Assembly: GCA_021773565.1 (NCBI GenBank)
Contig: JAJFJZ010000012.1
Span: forward strand, 186,001 to 250,000
DNA length: 64,000 nucleotides
Source: Gammaproteobacteria bacterium
GTDB taxonomy: Bacteria > Pseudomonadota > Gammaproteobacteria > Pseudomonadales > Azotimanducaceae
Reading direction: 5' to 3'
Shown in pieces: positions 36,208-46,021 of this stretch. Under the pieces are notes generated by a model. The model did no database searches, was not told the origin of the DNA, and saw nothing but the letters and a program-made list of their open reading frames with translations. Both the position numbers and the translations under genes were made by a program. How positions within the stretch are numbered: position 1 is the first letter of the stretch; every line of letters begins with the position of its first letter.

Positions 36208-37629
36208 ATGAAGATTAGCTTGCCCCCGTTCAATCAGGCGCGTGTACTGGTAGTTGGAGATCTGATGCTGGATCGATACTGGCAGGGCCAGTGTGCTCGA
36301 ATCTCCCCGGAAGCGCCCGTTCCTGTAGTAGATATCGCCAGTACGGAAGAGCGCCCTGGTGGAGCTGCAAACGTTGCGCTGAATGTTGCAGCGCTCGGTG
36401 CATCCTGCACATTGATTGGCGTGGTAGGCAAAGATGAAGACGGGCGGACACTGCGCGGTAGATTGGAAGCGGCAGGCGTTGTTTGTCATTTTGTAGAACA
36501 GGAAAATTGGCGCACGCCTGTGAAATTACGCGTGTTGAGTCAACATCAACAGCTTTTGCGCATGGATTTTGAAGACCGATTACCGCGATCATGCAGCGCG
36601 GTAGTAGAGGGTCTGGTTGCCGAACATGTTGCTGATCACGACTGTGTGATATTGCAGGACTACGATAAGGGCGTTATCTGTAATCCGGCCAATCTGATAC
36701 AGGCGGCCGTGGCCCGCTCCACGCCCGTGGTGGTAGATCCAAAGCATAAAGCCCTGAGTGCGTATACCGGAGCCACACTGATCAAACCCAATATGTCAGA
36801 ATTCGAAGCATACAGCGGCACACTGCCGGATCATAATGCCATGCAGCAAGCAGCTTACAAGCTGGTAGAGGATTGTGGCCTGCAGGCTCTGTTGGTCACG
36901 CGGGGCGCTGAAGGCATGTTACTGGTAGAAGCAGATGGTACACATGCCAACCTGCCTTCTCGTGCAGTAGATGTGCACGATGTGACGGGAGCGGGTGATA
37001 CCGTTGCTGCGGTACTGGGCACGATGATAGCGCTGGGGGAAGGTTTTGAAGCGAGCGCCCTGGTTGCCAATTTGGCAGCATCCATCGTGGTATCCAAACT
37101 TGGTACCGCGTCTGCTACGGCAGCTGAAATCCAGCGCGAAATTTCCCGGGGTTTACATGTCGACCGGGGCGTACTGGGTCTGGATGCCCTTAGGGAGCAA
37201 GTTGCAGGTGCAAAATCACTTGGGGAAAAAATTGTTTTCACCAACGGTTGCTTCGACATTCTGCATGCCGGGCATATCTCCTATCTAGAAGAAGCGCGCG
37301 CGCTGGGTGATCGTCTGGTTGTCGCGATTAACTCCGATGCATCGGTGCGCGAACTCAAGGGTGCAGGAAGACCGGTAAATAATCTCGAAGCCCGCATGCA
37401 TGTTTTGTCCGGCCTCTCTGCGGTCGACTGGGTGGTCGCGTTTTCTGAAGCCACACCGGAAAACCTGCTGCGGGACTTACAGCCCGACCTGTTGGTGAAA
37501 GGGGGCGATTATGGGATATCCGGTGTTGTAGGTGCTGACATTGTGCAGGCCTATGGTGGAGAGGTAAAAGTGCTGGGTCTCGTAGAAGGTGTTTCTACGA
37601 GCCGTATACTTGAGCAGGCAAAACGCTAA
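36208..37629 (+). CDS. hldE: Bifunctional heptose-7-phosphate kinase/heptose-1-phosphate adenylyltransferase
   Basis: HldE makes ADP-heptose for the core. Residues 1 to ~315 form a PfkB-type kinase with LVVGDLMLDRYWQG, RPGGAANVALNVAALG and DVTGAGDTVAAVLGT (catalytic Asp). Residues ~340-473 form a nucleotidyltransferase with FTNGCFDILHAGH (HxGH near residue 353) and LVKGGDYG. It is divergent from lpxL with 70 bases between, and supplies the waaF/waaC enzymes encoded 10 kb to the left. Confidence 0.97.
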   Translation: MKISLPPFNQARVLVVGDLMLDRYWQGQCARISPEAPVPVVDIASTEERPGGAANVALNVAALGASCTLIGVVGKDEDGRTLRGRLEAAGVVCHFVEQENWRTPVKLRVLSQHQQLLRMDFEDRLPRSCSAVVEGLVAEHVADHDCVILQDYDKGVICNPANLIQAAVARSTPVVVDPKHKALSAYTGATLIKPNMSEFEAYSGTLPDHNAMQQAAYKLVEDCGLQALLVTRGAEGMLLVEADGTHANLPSRAVDVHDVTGAGDTVAAVLGTMIALGEGFEASALVANLAASIVVSKLGTASATAAEIQREISRGLHVDRGVLGLDALREQVAGAKSLGEKIVFTNGCFDILHAGHISYLEEARALGDRLVVAINSDASVRELKGAGRPVNNLEARMHVLSGLSAVDWVVAFSEATPENLLRDLQPDLLVKGGDYGISGVVGADIVQAYGGEVKVLGLVEGVSTSRILEQAKR

Positions 37630-37644
37630 ACCGGGTCCTTCAAA

Positions 37645-38931
37645 ATGTGGCGTTTCACATATAACCTTCTTTTACATCTTGCCTTGCCCTTTATCTGGCT
37701 GCGATTAATTGTTAGAGCCAGACATACTCCTGCTTATGCCAACAGGATAGCTGAACGTTTTGGCAGGGTGACAGGCTCTGTAGCCAACAGGGGCATCTGG
37801 TTTCATACCGTCTCGGCTGGTGAGGTTATAGCGGCGGCACCTGTTATTCGACGTTTGGCGGCAGCGTTTCCTGACGAAAAGATTCTGGTCTCCACCATGA
37901 CCGTTACCGGTTCTGAGCAGGTACAACGTTTACTGGATGATCTGGTTGAGCATGTGTATGCGCCATATGATTTTCCCTGGGCGGTAACCAGTTTTGTGAA
38001 GCTTGTTAAACCCCGTGTACTGATTTTGATGGAAACAGAATTGTGGCCAAACCTGATGGCGCGGCTGAATGAGGAAGCAATACCCGTCTTGCTGATCAAT
38101 GCGCGCATGTCAGAACGCTCCTTTAGAGGGTATCGACGCATCAGTGGATTGTCCCGCCCCATGTTTGCTTCCCTTACCTGGACGGGATGCCAGTATCCAG
38201 ACCATGCCAGCCGACTTGTCCAGCTGGGGGTAAAAAACCATGCGATTACGGGGAGCGTAAAATTTGACGTTAGCCTTCCAGAAAATCTTGTCTTTGAAAC
38301 CAGCGCACTTTTATCCAACTGGGGTATTGAGGGGCGAAAAATATGGCTTGCTGCCAGTACGCATCCAGGTGAAGAGCAGATTGTGCTGGATGCACATAGA
38401 GCGCTCCTGGAAACGCATCCCGAGCTGCTGCTATTGATAGTGCCTCGACATCCTGAACGATTTACACCTGTGGTAGAAGCAGCGACGCGGTCGGGGTTTA
38501 TCACCGCACAGATTTCACGGACGCCCGAGATGCCTGGTGAGATACAGGTTCTGGTGGGTGATGAGATGGGACGGCTTATGTATCTTTATGCGCTTGCTGA
38601 CGTGGTTTATATGGGCGGCACGCTGACAAATACAGGAGGGCACAATATTATCGAACCTGCCAGTATGGCCAAGGCACTAATAGCTGGACCTTCCCGATTC
38701 AATTTTGAAGAAATTTTTGCCTTGTTTGATTCCATGCAGGCAATAATAAACATCGCCTCGGGTGAGGAGTTGGCGCAGGAAGTATCGACCCTGATTGAAT
38801 CAGAAACCCGTTGTCGTGACATGGGTGAGCGCGCCAGAATGCTTGTTGTAAATAACTCAGGTGCAGCAGACAGGTTGTTGACGCATGTAATACCGTTGAT
38901 AAAGAGTGCCTTGCAACACAATAACAATTAG
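37645..38931 (+). CDS. waaA: 3-deoxy-D-manno-octulosonic acid (Kdo) transferase
   Basis: WaaA adds Kdo to lipid IVA. The 428-residue GT30 protein has an N-terminal membrane segment, IWFHTVSAGEVIAAAPVI (catalytic Glu), TMTVTGSEQV, METELWPNL and GGTLTNTGGHNIIEPA, which are all WaaA landmarks. It follows hldE by 15 bases and ends 11 bases before the convergent tolC-like gene, with no terminator visible between. Confidence 0.96.
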   Translation: MWRFTYNLLLHLALPFIWLRLIVRARHTPAYANRIAERFGRVTGSVANRGIWFHTVSAGEVIAAAPVIRRLAAAFPDEKILVSTMTVTGSEQVQRLLDDLVEHVYAPYDFPWAVTSFVKLVKPRVLILMETELWPNLMARLNEEAIPVLLINARMSERSFRGYRRISGLSRPMFASLTWTGCQYPDHASRLVQLGVKNHAITGSVKFDVSLPENLVFETSALLSNWGIEGRKIWLAASTHPGEEQIVLDAHRALLETHPELLLLIVPRHPERFTPVVEAATRSGFITAQISRTPEMPGEIQVLVGDEMGRLMYLYALADVVYMGGTLTNTGGHNIIEPASMAKALIAGPSRFNFEEIFALFDSMQAIINIASGEELAQEVSTLIESETRCRDMGERARMLVVNNSGAADRLLTHVIPLIKSALQHNNN

Positions 38932-38942
38932 ACAACGCTTTC

Positions 38943-40328
38943 CTAATTTGTGGTTTTATTTTTAACCGGGTTTGTCGGCGTGGTAAAATTATTGAGTTCT
39001 TCCAGATCAGATTCGACCAATGCGCCGGTAGCCTGTTTGAGTCTCAGCAGGTCCAGAACATAGTTATAACGCGAATCCGCATAGTCAAATTGAGACAAGT
39101 ACAAGCGCTGTTGCGCCTGAAGCACGTCTACTATATTTCGCGTGCCCACTTCGTATCCGGTTTCGGTTGCCTCCAGCGCGCTTTCACTGGATTTAATCCC
39201 GCGTTGTCGGGCATTCACCCGTAATACATCCGTAGACACCGCTCTGAACAGATTGCGTGTATCCCGCGTAACATTCAGTTTTCGTTCCAGTAATTGCTGT
39301 TCTGCTGCTTGCATCTGATATTTGGCTTCCCTGGCTCTGGAGTGGATAAAGCCACCCTGAAAAATGGGTACCTGCGCTTGTAAGGCGTACGTGGTGGTGT
39401 TGGTTCGGCTGCCCAAAAAGTTGGATCCACCCGTTTCGAATTCAGAGTGCGAAATAAGCCCCCGCACAGTTGGCAGATGGCTGGATCTGCGCGCTTTGAG
39501 AGATTGTTTGCTGGCAACCAGTTGGTGTTCAGCGGCCTGAATACTCAGGTTGGTTTGCATGGCTTTTTCAGTCCAGGCGGATTCGTGGCCTGGCATAGGA
39601 TTGGTAATCGGCAAGTTTTCAGAAAGCCGGTCCAGCGACGGGTAAGCAACGCCAGAAAGTGTTCGCAGGGTTTCAAAAAATATATCGTGATCGCCGTCGG
39701 CCTGAATGCGCCGGACAGTTGCGTTGTCGTATGCTGCGGTGGATTCCAGCACGTCGGTTATCGCGACCAGACCAACATCGAATCGTTGTTGTACCTGTTC
39801 CAATTGTCGTTTTACTGCGGCCTCTTCGGCGGTAGCCGAGTCCAGAAGATCCTGGGCGCGAAGTACATTCAGATAAGCTTCAACTACGCGCAGGATCAGG
39901 TTTTGTTCTGCAGCTATATAATCTGCGTCCGCCTGTCTGACAGTTGCTTTGGCGCTTTTGTACGTGTACCAGCTTTCCAGATCAAGCAAGGGTTGGGTTG
40001 CCTGAGCCTGCCATACGGTGTCACTAAATTTCTGGTCTGGTACGGCTATGCCAAACAGGGGGTTTGTCGGGTCTGTCGACAAAACAGCCCCTGGAAATTC
40101 ACGGTCTACGTCGGACTTGGAACCCGTGAGCGCTATATTTGGCAAAAGGGCTGCCCGGGCTTGTGGCATGGCTTGTTGGCGAACCTGATGCGTGGCCTGC
40201 GCACCGGCAAGCACAGGATCGCTCGCTTTTGCGGCCAGGTAAACATCCATCAGGTTTGTTGCACTAGCGGTATGGGTACACATCAGGCATAAGAAGAAAA
40301 TAGCTGGGGTCAGGACTTTGAACTTCAT
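38943..40328 (-). CDS. tolC: TolC-family outer-membrane efflux protein
   Basis: The 461-residue protein has a signal peptide (cleavage near TASA-TN) and then two repeats of long heptad-rich helices. DPVLAGAQATHQVRQQAMPQARAALLPNIAL near residue 35 and the mirrored region GYEVGTRNIVDVLQAQQRLY near residue 400 are hallmarks of the TolC fold. It forms the trimeric outer-membrane channel for efflux pumps and type I secretion. No partner pump lies nearby, as is usual for TolC. The gene sits in the same place as tolC in Pseudomonas. Confidence 0.93.
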   Translation of the reverse strand: MKFKVLTPAIFFLCLMCTHTASATNLMDVYLAAKASDPVLAGAQATHQVRQQAMPQARAALLPNIALTGSKSDVDREFPGAVLSTDPTNPLFGIAVPDQKFSDTVWQAQATQPLLDLESWYTYKSAKATVRQADADYIAAEQNLILRVVEAYLNVLRAQDLLDSATAEEAAVKRQLEQVQQRFDVGLVAITDVLESTAAYDNATVRRIQADGDHDIFFETLRTLSGVAYPSLDRLSENLPITNPMPGHESAWTEKAMQTNLSIQAAEHQLVASKQSLKARRSSHLPTVRGLISHSEFETGGSNFLGSRTNTTTYALQAQVPIFQGGFIHSRAREAKYQMQAAEQQLLERKLNVTRDTRNLFRAVSTDVLRVNARQRGIKSSESALEATETGYEVGTRNIVDVLQAQQRLYLSQFDYADSRYNYVLDLLRLKQATGALVESDLEELNNFTTPTNPVKNKTTN

Positions 40329-40380
40329 TACAGAATCTCATTGATAATAGTTTGCAGCGAGAGTTTACCAGAAAAAATAG

Positions 40381-40484
40381 TGGGGTCAGAGTAAAGTGCC
40401 AGAGTAAATACTGGGGTCAGAGTAAAGTGTCAGAGTAAACTTACTCCGGCACTTTACTCTGACCCCAGTTGGGCCGACCCCAAC
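40381..40484. repeat. REP-like palindromic element (GGGGTCAGAGTAAA repeats)
   Basis: Two direct copies of a ~30-base unit beginning TGGGGTCAGAGTAAAGTG start at 40381 and 40412. An inverted copy follows at 40441-40467 (ACTTTACTCTGACCCCA). Copies 2 and 3 form a long near-perfect hairpin. A smaller stem, GTTGGG/CCCAAC at 40468-40484, abuts it. GGGGTCAGAGTAAA-type palindromes recur near REP-associated tyrosine (Y1) transposase genes in gammaproteobacteria; no transposase is here, so this would be a non-autonomous copy. It lies between divergent tolC and the DUF1249 gene. Confidence 0.8.
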
Positions 40485-40553
40485 AGGGCCTATCAAATTC
40501 TGTGTGATTTGCATAGCTAACCATATTTGGCGAAGTGGTTATAATGACGAGTA

Positions 40554-41030
40554 ATGGACAGGAAACCTTACAATATAGATTTATCAACGCATCTCGCTGA
40601 ATGCGATGCAAATTACTTTCGCCTGTACCGTCTGTTTCCCAATATGTCCATTTGTGATGTACACGAATGTCAGCTTGTAACGTCCAGACACACGGCGAAA
40701 CTTACTTTCAGGGTATTGGAAAGATGCCCCTACACAACGATAATACAGATTAGTCAAATGGCTCTGGACGAAGGGCTTGATTTCACCTTGCCCTCGCCTT
40801 CAATTACAGTGCGTATGTATATGGACACAAAAAGTGTAGAAGTTGTAGAAATTCAGCACCAGGATCGCTTTCGACCCGTGTATGCCTACCCCAATCAAAA
40901 AATGCGACAACAGGACGAAAAGGTTCAGGTAAACCGGTTTCTTGGAGAATACCTGGCTTTTTGTTCCGAGCAGGGTCTTGCGGACGAAGACGATACCAAA
41001 GCCTATCTGAGAGAATGGGTCAATCGTTAG
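40554..41030 (+). CDS. DUF1249 (YqiB-like) protein
   Basis: The 158-residue protein matches the YqiB/DUF1249 pattern: an N-terminal CDANYFRLYRLFP, then ECPYTT-like and VRMYMDTKSVEVVEIQ strands and a QVNRFLGEYLAFC helix near the end. Members always tend to sit beside cpdA and parE in gammaproteobacteria, as here (cpdA begins four bases later). The molecular role is unknown. Confidence 0.85.
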   Translation: MDRKPYNIDLSTHLAECDANYFRLYRLFPNMSICDVHECQLVTSRHTAKLTFRVLERCPYTTIIQISQMALDEGLDFTLPSPSITVRMYMDTKSVEVVEIQHQDRFRPVYAYPNQKMRQQDEKVQVNRFLGEYLAFCSEQGLADEDDTKAYLREWVNR

Positions 41031-41034
41031 CAGT

Positions 41035-41805
41035 TTGAATGACGTGGTTATATTGCAGATTACGGATACGCATCTGCAGCGTACCGCTGACTCAGAATTA
41101 CTGGGTGTAAATACTGATAATAGTCTCAAAGCGGTACTTGCCCATGCGGCCAGCGTTAATCCGGATGTGGTAGTTGCGAGCGGTGATATTGCCCAATATC
41201 CTGCCTTTGAGGTCTACCAGCGTTTTAAGCAGCTTGTAGACGATGCTTTCGATTGTCCCTTGTTGTGTATTCCGGGCAACCATGATCTGGACCAGCCGAT
41301 GATTCGGGCAGGTCTTGTACACAGGAGAGCCACTGTCGGAAACTGGGCCTTGTTGGGCATTGATACACATATTGATAATGAAACTTCCGGGATGTTCAGC
41401 GAAGCCCAACTATCGGATCTAAAAGTACAGCTTGATTCGGAAAACGCGGCTTATATATTGGTTTTTGGCCACCACTCACCGCTTGATGTGAGTTGCCTGT
41501 GGCTCGATCGCCACCGGATTGACAATGGTGCGTTACTGTTGGAGACGCTCCAGGGTGATAGCCGGGTGCGTGCCTATCTATTTGGACATGTGCATCAGGA
41601 GGTAGAATTTTCCCGCGGTCTGGATGTAATGTCTTCACCCTCTACCTGCTTCCAGTTTGCCCGTCATGAAGAAGAATTTACTGTGAGTGCAGAGATGCCC
41701 GGGTACAGGGTGATTCGCTTACGGGCAGATGGCCGCGTTGAATCCAAAGTATTTCGCCTGCTGGACTATGAATTGTCACTGGATTTGTCACAATTGGAAT
41801 ATTGA
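41035..41805 (+). CDS. cpdA: 3',5'-cyclic-AMP phosphodiesterase
   Basis: CpdA hydrolyses cAMP and so damps Crp/Vfr signalling. The 256-residue calcineurin-like protein has LQITDTHL (D-x-H), VVASGDIAQ (GD), IPGNHD (GNHD) and FGHVHQE (GHxH), the full metal-binding set. It appears to start at TTG four bases after the DUF1249 stop; GTG at 41044 is an alternative. It is followed by parE after 47 bases. Confidence 0.92.
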   Translation: MNDVVILQITDTHLQRTADSELLGVNTDNSLKAVLAHAASVNPDVVVASGDIAQYPAFEVYQRFKQLVDDAFDCPLLCIPGNHDLDQPMIRAGLVHRRATVGNWALLGIDTHIDNETSGMFSEAQLSDLKVQLDSENAAYILVFGHHSPLDVSCLWLDRHRIDNGALLLETLQGDSRVRAYLFGHVHQEVEFSRGLDVMSSPSTCFQFARHEEEFTVSAEMPGYRVIRLRADGRVESKVFRLLDYELSLDLSQLEY

Positions 41806-41852
41806 CAGTTATTCCCCACAACAATTTGTAAGCTCCTTATAGCCGGAGAAAT

Positions 41853-43742
41853 ATGGCAAGCAGTAATTATTCTTCTGAATCCATTCAGGTTCTTTCAGGG
41901 CTCGACCCTGTACGTCGTCGGCCGGGCATGTATACCGATACAACCCGGCCCAATCACCTGGTTCAGGAGGTGGTTGATAATAGCGTTGATGAAGCACTTG
42001 CCGGGCATGCCTCTGAAATTACTATCACCCTGTTCAAGGACGGCTCGGTTGAAGTAATCGATGACGGGCGTGGTATGCCGGTTGATGTTCACCCCGAACA
42101 CAAGGTCACGGGCGTGGAACTCATCCTCACGCGTCTACATGCGGGAGGAAAATTCGACGGTGAAAATTACCGCTTTGCCGGAGGCCTGCATGGTGTTGGC
42201 GTCTCGGTAGTCAACGCTTTGTCAAAAACCCTTGTCGTGGAGATTCGACGCGGTGGTAAAGTACATCAACAATCATTTGCTAACGGTGAAACCAGCAGCA
42301 AGTTGAAGGTGGTGGGAACCGTTGGCCAGCGTAATACCGGAACCCGAATCCATTTTATGCCGAACGCCAAATACTTTGATTCGGCAAAATTATCCCTGCC
42401 AAAACTCAAACACCTGTTAAAGGCCAAAGCGGTATTGTGCTCCGGGCTGAAAATGCGTCTGGTGATGGAAGGCTCGGATACAGAGGAATGGCTTTTTGAA
42501 GATGGCTTATCCGGATATCTGGCTAGTTCGCTGGAGGGGCTTGAGTGTTTTCCGGCGGCACCGTTTTACCATGAAGCCGAAGGCAATCAGGAAGTAGTAG
42601 AGTGGGCATTGCAATGGGTAGCGGATGGCCGCGATTTTATTACTGAAAGTTACGTAAACCTGATACCCACTCTGCAGGGTGGTACACATACCAATGGCCT
42701 GCGCTCCGGGCTGAGTGATGCCATCAAGGAATTCTGCGAGTTTCGTGATCTTTTGCCTCGGGGTATGAAGCTGGTTGCGGACGATCTGTGGGACCAATGT
42801 GCGTTTATTTTGTCCGCAAAAATGGCGGAACCCCAATTCAGTGGCCAAACCAAGGAACGTCTGTCCTCGCGTCAGGCCGCCTCCTTTATTAGTGGGGTGG
42901 CGAAGGATGCTTTCAGCCTGTGGTTAAACGAACATCCCCAGGAAGGATTAAGGATTGCAGAACTTGCAATAAATAATGCGCAGCGACGTATACACGCTAG
43001 TAAAAAAGTAGCCCGCAAAAAAATCACCTCGGGCCCGGCCCTTCCAGGAAAACTGGCTGACTGCTCGGGGCAGGATGCAGAACGCTCGGAACTCTTTCTG
43101 GTGGAGGGTGATTCCGCGGGTGGATCTGCCAAGCAGGCGCGTGATCGGGAGTTTCAGGCAGTTATGCCGTTGCGTGGAAAAATCCTGAATACCTGGGAGG
43201 TTGATTCCACCCAAATACTTGCTTCACAGGAAGTGCATGATATCGCGGTGGCTATTGGTGTAGATCCTGCATCAGAAGACCTGTCCGGATTGCGATACAA
43301 CAAGGTATGCATTCTGGCGGATGCAGATTCGGATGGCGCCCACATCGCAACCTTATTGTGTGCTTTATTTTTGCAACATTTTGAAGCGCTTGTGCGTGCT
43401 GGACACGTCTATATTGCAATGCCGCCTCTGTATCGGGTAGATGTAGGCAAGGAAGTATTTTATGCGCTGGATGAATCGGAAAAAGAAGGTGTGCTGGATC
43501 GTATAACCGCGGAAAAAAAGAAGGGTAAGGTGCTGGTACAACGGTTCAAGGGTCTGGGAGAAATGAATCCCCTGCAGTTGCGCGAAACTACGATGGATCC
43601 CGATACGCGCAGGCTGGTGCAACTCAACATGGGTGTGGGTAACCGGACCCGGACGGTGATGGATATGATGCTGGCAAAAAAACGCGCTGGCGACCGCAAG
43701 AAGTGGCTGGAAGCCAGGGGCAATGAAGCCGAACTGGTCTGA
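41853..43742 (+). CDS. parE: DNA topoisomerase IV subunit B
   Basis: ParE supplies the ATPase of topoisomerase IV, which unlinks replicated chromosomes. The 629-residue protein shows EVVDNSVDEALAGHA (Bergerat E/N), DDGRGMPVD, GGLHGVGVSVVNALS and, in the Toprim region, LFLVEGDSAGGSAKQARDREFQAVMPLRGKILN. Length and PLRGKILN version suit ParE rather than GyrB. CGGAGA precedes the ATG. parC follows 38 bases later. Confidence 0.96.
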   Translation: MASSNYSSESIQVLSGLDPVRRRPGMYTDTTRPNHLVQEVVDNSVDEALAGHASEITITLFKDGSVEVIDDGRGMPVDVHPEHKVTGVELILTRLHAGGKFDGENYRFAGGLHGVGVSVVNALSKTLVVEIRRGGKVHQQSFANGETSSKLKVVGTVGQRNTGTRIHFMPNAKYFDSAKLSLPKLKHLLKAKAVLCSGLKMRLVMEGSDTEEWLFEDGLSGYLASSLEGLECFPAAPFYHEAEGNQEVVEWALQWVADGRDFITESYVNLIPTLQGGTHTNGLRSGLSDAIKEFCEFRDLLPRGMKLVADDLWDQCAFILSAKMAEPQFSGQTKERLSSRQAASFISGVAKDAFSLWLNEHPQEGLRIAELAINNAQRRIHASKKVARKKITSGPALPGKLADCSGQDAERSELFLVEGDSAGGSAKQARDREFQAVMPLRGKILNTWEVDSTQILASQEVHDIAVAIGVDPASEDLSGLRYNKVCILADADSDGAHIATLLCALFLQHFEALVRAGHVYIAMPPLYRVDVGKEVFYALDESEKEGVLDRITAEKKKGKVLVQRFKGLGEMNPLQLRETTMDPDTRRLVQLNMGVGNRTRTVMDMMLAKKRAGDRKKWLEARGNEAELV

Positions 43743-43780
43743 CACCCACCTGAACTATTTTAAGGAACAACCTGAAAGAT

Positions 43781-46012
43781 ATGCAAAATACTGATATCGA
43801 AACGCTGAGCATGGGCGAATATACCGAGAAAGCGTACCTGGATTATGCCATGTATGTAATTAACGACCGGGCATTGCCGCATGTTGGAGATGGATTAAAA
43901 CCGGTGCAGAGGCGCATTATTTTTGCCATGTCCGAATTGGGACTTACCGCGCAATCCAAACACGTTAAATCTGCCAGAACCGTCGGGGATGTGTTGGGTA
44001 AGTATCACCCGCATGGTGATAGTGCCTGTTATGAAGCCATGGTATTAATGGCACAGCCCTTTTCCTATCGCTACCCATTCGTTGATGGCCAGGGCAACTG
44101 GGGCGCGCCGGATGAACCTAAATCCTTTGCCGCAATGCGTTATACAGAAGCACGTCTTTCCAGATATTCAGAACTATTGCTGAAAGAGCTGGGTCTGGGC
44201 ACAGTTGATTATAAGGACAATTTTGATGGCACAATGCGCGAGCCGGAGCTTTTACCTGCCAGGGTGCCTACGGTACTTTTAAATGGCGGTAGTGGTATTG
44301 CGGTCGGCATGGCCACTGACATACCACCGCACAACCTGAATGAGCTGGTGAGCGCTTGCATCCACCTGCTGGAACAACCCAAAGCCACTATTCCCGATTT
44401 GATGACTCACGTGAAAGCGCCCGATTTTCCCAGCGATGCAATGATAATTACTGCGCCACTGGATTTGCAAAATGTCTATGAACAGGGTCGTGGCAGCATC
44501 AGGGCCCGCGCAGTGTATAACATGGAGGGTGGGGAAATTATTGTCACTGCCTTGCCGTATCAGGCTTCTCCTTCCAAGGTGCTGGAGCAGATAGCTGCGC
44601 AGATTCAGGCCAAGAAATTACCTATGCTCGTAGACCTGCGCGATGAGTCAGACCATGAAAACCCCACACGTCTCGTGTTGGTTCCGCGTTCAAACCGGAT
44701 TGACGTAGAGCGTCTTATGAGCCATTTGTTCGCCAGTACCGACATGGAAAGAAGTTACCGGGTAAACATGAATGTTATTGGCCTGGATGGCTTGCCCAGG
44801 GTTAAAGACCTCAAAGGTATGCTGGTTGAATGGTTGGCCTATCGTCGTAATACCATCACTCGCAGAATTACCTTTCGCGTGGCGCGAATCGCAGAGCGCA
44901 TTCATATATTGGAAGGCTTGCTGGTTGCCTATCTGAATATCGATGAAGTTATTCGTATCGTACGCGAGGAAGATCATCCGCGGAATGCGCTGATGAAGCA
45001 GTTTAGTCTCACTGAAATACAGGCAAACTCGATCCTGGACATCCGCTTGCGACAATTGGCCAGGCTGGAAGAGATGAAGCTCACTGGTGAGCGCGATGAA
45101 CTGTTGGGCGAAAAGCTTGACCTTGAGAAAATCCTGAATTCCAAAGCACGCATGAAAACCCTGATCAAAAAGGAGTTGCTTGAAGATGCCGAAACATACG
45201 GGGATGCGCGCAGAAGTCCTCTGCAGTCTGTGCAGGAAGCGCGGGCATTTAGTGATGAGGATCTAGTTTCCAATGACCCCATCACTGTTGTGTTATCCCA
45301 AAAAGGCTGGGTACGCGCTGCAAAAGGTCATGAGGTAGATAGTGTAGAACTCGCTTATCGATCCGGTGATAAAGCCTTGTGCGCTACCCGGGGTCGAATG
45401 AATGACACGCTCATTTTTCTGGACACGCATGGTCGCTCATACCTCGTGGCACCACACTCACTTCCTTCGGCGCGAGGGCAGGGAGAACCTCTAACCGGTC
45501 GTTTAAAGCCAAAGGAGGGCGCGCGTTTTGTGGGTTTGGCCATGGGTAAAAGTTCAGACAGGATATTGCTGGCATCAGATGCAGGTTATGGTTTTGTCGC
45601 TACTCTTGGCGACCTGGTCACAAAAAACAAGGCTGGAAAGGCCAGCCTCAGCGTTCCCAAAGGGGCGGATGCACTTGCTCCGTTTGAGTTCCAGGCAGCC
45701 GACAAGCAGTATGTTGCGGCGGTAACCAACCAGGGCCGCTTGCTGGTGTTTTTACTGGAAGAATTGCCGGAGCTCGCCCGGGGCAAAGGCAATAAAATAA
45801 TCAACATTCCCACGGCCAGCTGGAAAGCCCGTGAAGAAATGGTACTGGCGGTCAGGGTATTGGGCGAGGGCCAGGCCCTTATTGTGTATTCCGGGCAAAG
45901 ACATTTGCGCATGAAGATGAAAGATCTGGAGCATTATTTGGGGGAACGCGCGCGCAGAGGCAGAAAATTGCCGCGGGGCTTTCAGAAGGTAGATGGCCTG
46001 GCTGTAGAGTAA
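43781..46012 (+). CDS. parC: DNA topoisomerase IV subunit A
   Basis: ParC is the DNA-cleaving subunit. In the 743-residue protein, [11 protein letters not shown] carries the active-site tyrosine near residue 120, and [16 protein letters not shown] is the quinolone-resistance region, with Ser present at the usual sensitive position ([11 protein letters not shown]). The C-terminal third has the beta-pinwheel repeats. It ends nine bases before the convergent AhpA-like gene. Confidence 0.96.
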   Translation: MQNTDIETLSMGEYTEKAYLDYAMYVINDRALPHVGDGLKPVQRRIIFAMSELGLTAQSKHVKSARTVGDVLGKYHPHGDSACYEAMVLMAQPFSYRYPFVDGQGNWGAPDEPKSFAAMRYTEARLSRYSELLLKELGLGTVDYKDNFDGTMREPELLPARVPTVLLNGGSGIAVGMATDIPPHNLNELVSACIHLLEQPKATIPDLMTHVKAPDFPSDAMIITAPLDLQNVYEQGRGSIRARAVYNMEGGEIIVTALPYQASPSKVLEQIAAQIQAKKLPMLVDLRDESDHENPTRLVLVPRSNRIDVERLMSHLFASTDMERSYRVNMNVIGLDGLPRVKDLKGMLVEWLAYRRNTITRRITFRVARIAERIHILEGLLVAYLNIDEVIRIVREEDHPRNALMKQFSLTEIQANSILDIRLRQLARLEEMKLTGERDELLGEKLDLEKILNSKARMKTLIKKELLEDAETYGDARRSPLQSVQEARAFSDEDLVSNDPITVVLSQKGWVRAAKGHEVDSVELAYRSGDKALCATRGRMNDTLIFLDTHGRSYLVAPHSLPSARGQGEPLTGRLKPKEGARFVGLAMGKSSDRILLASDAGYGFVATLGDLVTKNKAGKASLSVPKGADALAPFEFQAADKQYVAAVTNQGRLLVFLLEELPELARGKGNKIINIPTASWKAREEMVLAVRVLGEGQALIVYSGQRHLRMKMKDLEHYLGERARRGRKLPRGFQKVDGLAVE

Positions 46013-46021
46013 GCGTCAGGT

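Noticed and set aside
37803-38504. Open frame of 233 residues antisense to waaA
   Set aside because: Shadow frame with Ser/Thr/Arg-rich composition typical of antisense translation.
39447-40292. Open frame of 281 residues antisense to tolC
   Set aside because: A shadow of the TolC coding sequence; low-complexity composition and no family pattern.
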